Shown: in pieces, positions 12,924 through 13,508 of the stretch
Numbering within the stretch: position 1 is the first letter of the stretch
Layout: each line of letters opens with the position of its first letter
Source of the DNA: Clostridium sp. UBA4746
GTDB lineage: Bacteria > Bacillota > Clostridia > Clostridiales > Clostridiaceae
NCBI GenBank assembly: GCA_002403785.1
Contig: DHIM01000311.1
Location: forward strand, 749 to 14,256
Reading direction: 5' to 3'
DNA: 13,508 nt
Program-made: the position numbers and the translations under genes
The notes under the pieces: model-generated
Seen by the model: only the letters and a program-made list of their open reading frames with translations
Databases searched by the model: none
What the model was told of the DNA's origin: nothing

Positions 12924-13508
12924 ATGTTCATAAAAGAGTATCAAATTAAGGTTGTTTTACCTAGTGAAATTTATAACAAATATAAGATGGACACTATTGC
13001 GTATTTAGATATTGAAGCTACTGGTTTTGATTTGGAATATGATAAAATAGTATTGATATCTTTAGGGTATTACTTAAAAGAAGGTCAATTTAAAATTATT
13101 CAATATTTTGCAGAGACACCTAGCGACGAGGAGAGTCTTTTAAAAGAACTTAAAAAAGCTATGTGTAAGTTTAAAAGATGGTGTTCTTACAATGGAACGG
13201 CATTTGATGAACCGTTCATAATCAAAAAGATGAATAAATTTAATCTCGGATTTAGATTGCCTAGGGAACACATAGATTTGTTTAGGATGATAAGACCGTT
13301 TTATAGAAAAATGGGAATTAAGAGTTGCAGTTTAAAAAGTGTAGAGCAGTTTACTGGTATTAAGAGAAAAGATGAAATAAACGGAGCTAGGTGGGTAGAA
13401 TTATATAATGAATACCTAGCAAATTATGATGAAAAGTCAAAGGAAATTCTCATGCTTCATAATTATGAAGATGTTGTTAATTTGCCCAAAATTTTTAAAG
13501 TAATTAAC
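12924..13508 (+). CDS. RNase H-like DEDD-type exonuclease (YprB-like), partial at 3' end
   Basis: The open frame begins at ATG 12924 after TAGGGGGA (spacing short, about 4 bases) and runs uninterrupted for 195 codons to the window end, where it continues. The motifs of a DEDD-type 3'-5' exonuclease with RNase H-like fold are visible: YLDIEATG (Asp29, Glu31), CSYNGTAFDEPFI (Asp95), and HNYEDVVNL (Asp183, with the tyrosine two residues before it). The family is often annotated as 'ribonuclease H-like domain-containing protein' and relates to the nuclease part of Bacillus YprB. A nucleic-acid processing role is inferred; the substrate is unknown. It lies beyond the argS terminator and so is probably a separate transcription unit. 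Between 12812 and 12910 I see only AT-rich sequence. Confidence 0.8.
   Translation, partial: MFIKEYQIKVVLPSEIYNKYKMDTIAYLDIEATGFDLEYDKIVLISLGYYLKEGQFKIIQYFAETPSDEESLLKELKKAMCKFKRWCSYNGTAFDEPFIIKKMNKFNLGFRLPREHIDLFRMIRPFYRKMGIKSCSLKSVEQFTGIKRKDEINGARWVELYNEYLANYDEKSKEILMLHNYEDVVNLPKIFKVIN

Noticed and set aside
1..13508. CRISPR array, tRNA or rRNA genes
   Set aside because: No regularly spaced repeats beyond the two-unit argS leader, and no tRNA or rRNA signature was seen on either strand by eye; no covariance search could be run.

Overview
The window is AT-rich, with strong AGGAGG-type ribosome-binding sites, a T-box leader and protein families typical of low-GC Firmicutes. It most likely comes from a Clostridium-like anaerobe (Clostridium sensu stricto or close). 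Species cannot be fixed from the sequence alone. All genes I can support are on the + strand.

Left part (1 to about 2830): a decayed accessory or mobile island. It opens inside the C-terminal half of a large SF2 helicase of the type linked to primase-helicase conflict systems. That gene is broken by an in-frame nonsense codon and then fused out of frame to a 38-bp scrap of a DUF255/YyaL-type gene. Next come a frameshifted and internally deleted serine recombinase, two tandem paralogous small charged proteins (the first intact, the second frameshifted), a hairpin terminator, a YgiT-type zinc-finger gene with two single-base frameshifts, and a second helicase fragment carrying the Walker A motif. 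That fragment shares a 39-bp direct repeat with the start of the window. A strong hairpin terminator closes the island, followed by about 430 bp without a clear gene.

Middle part (3260-8284): a complete cyanophycin cycle. cphB (cyanophycinase) and cphA (cyanophycin synthetase) are adjacent, followed after a terminator-like hairpin by iadA (isoaspartyl dipeptidase). CphA polymerises Asp and Arg into a nitrogen store, CphB cuts it to beta-Asp-Arg dipeptides, and IadA splits these to Asp and Arg. A perfect 29-nt palindrome and a 32-codon ORF that overlaps the cphB start lie just upstream and look regulatory.

Right part (8614-13508): a full-length DUF255/YyaL thioredoxin-like protein, then argS behind a T-box leader with an unusually short upstream part and a diverged tandem duplication of its ribosome-binding region, then an intrinsic terminator, then the start of an RNase H-like DEDD exonuclease gene that runs off the window. 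Arginine links the cyanophycin genes and argS thematically, but the sequence gives no proof that they are co-regulated.

I see no proven new system. The best leads are the chimeric junction at 1163-1200, the cphB upstream ORF with its palindrome, the tandem small proteins, and the duplicated argS leader.
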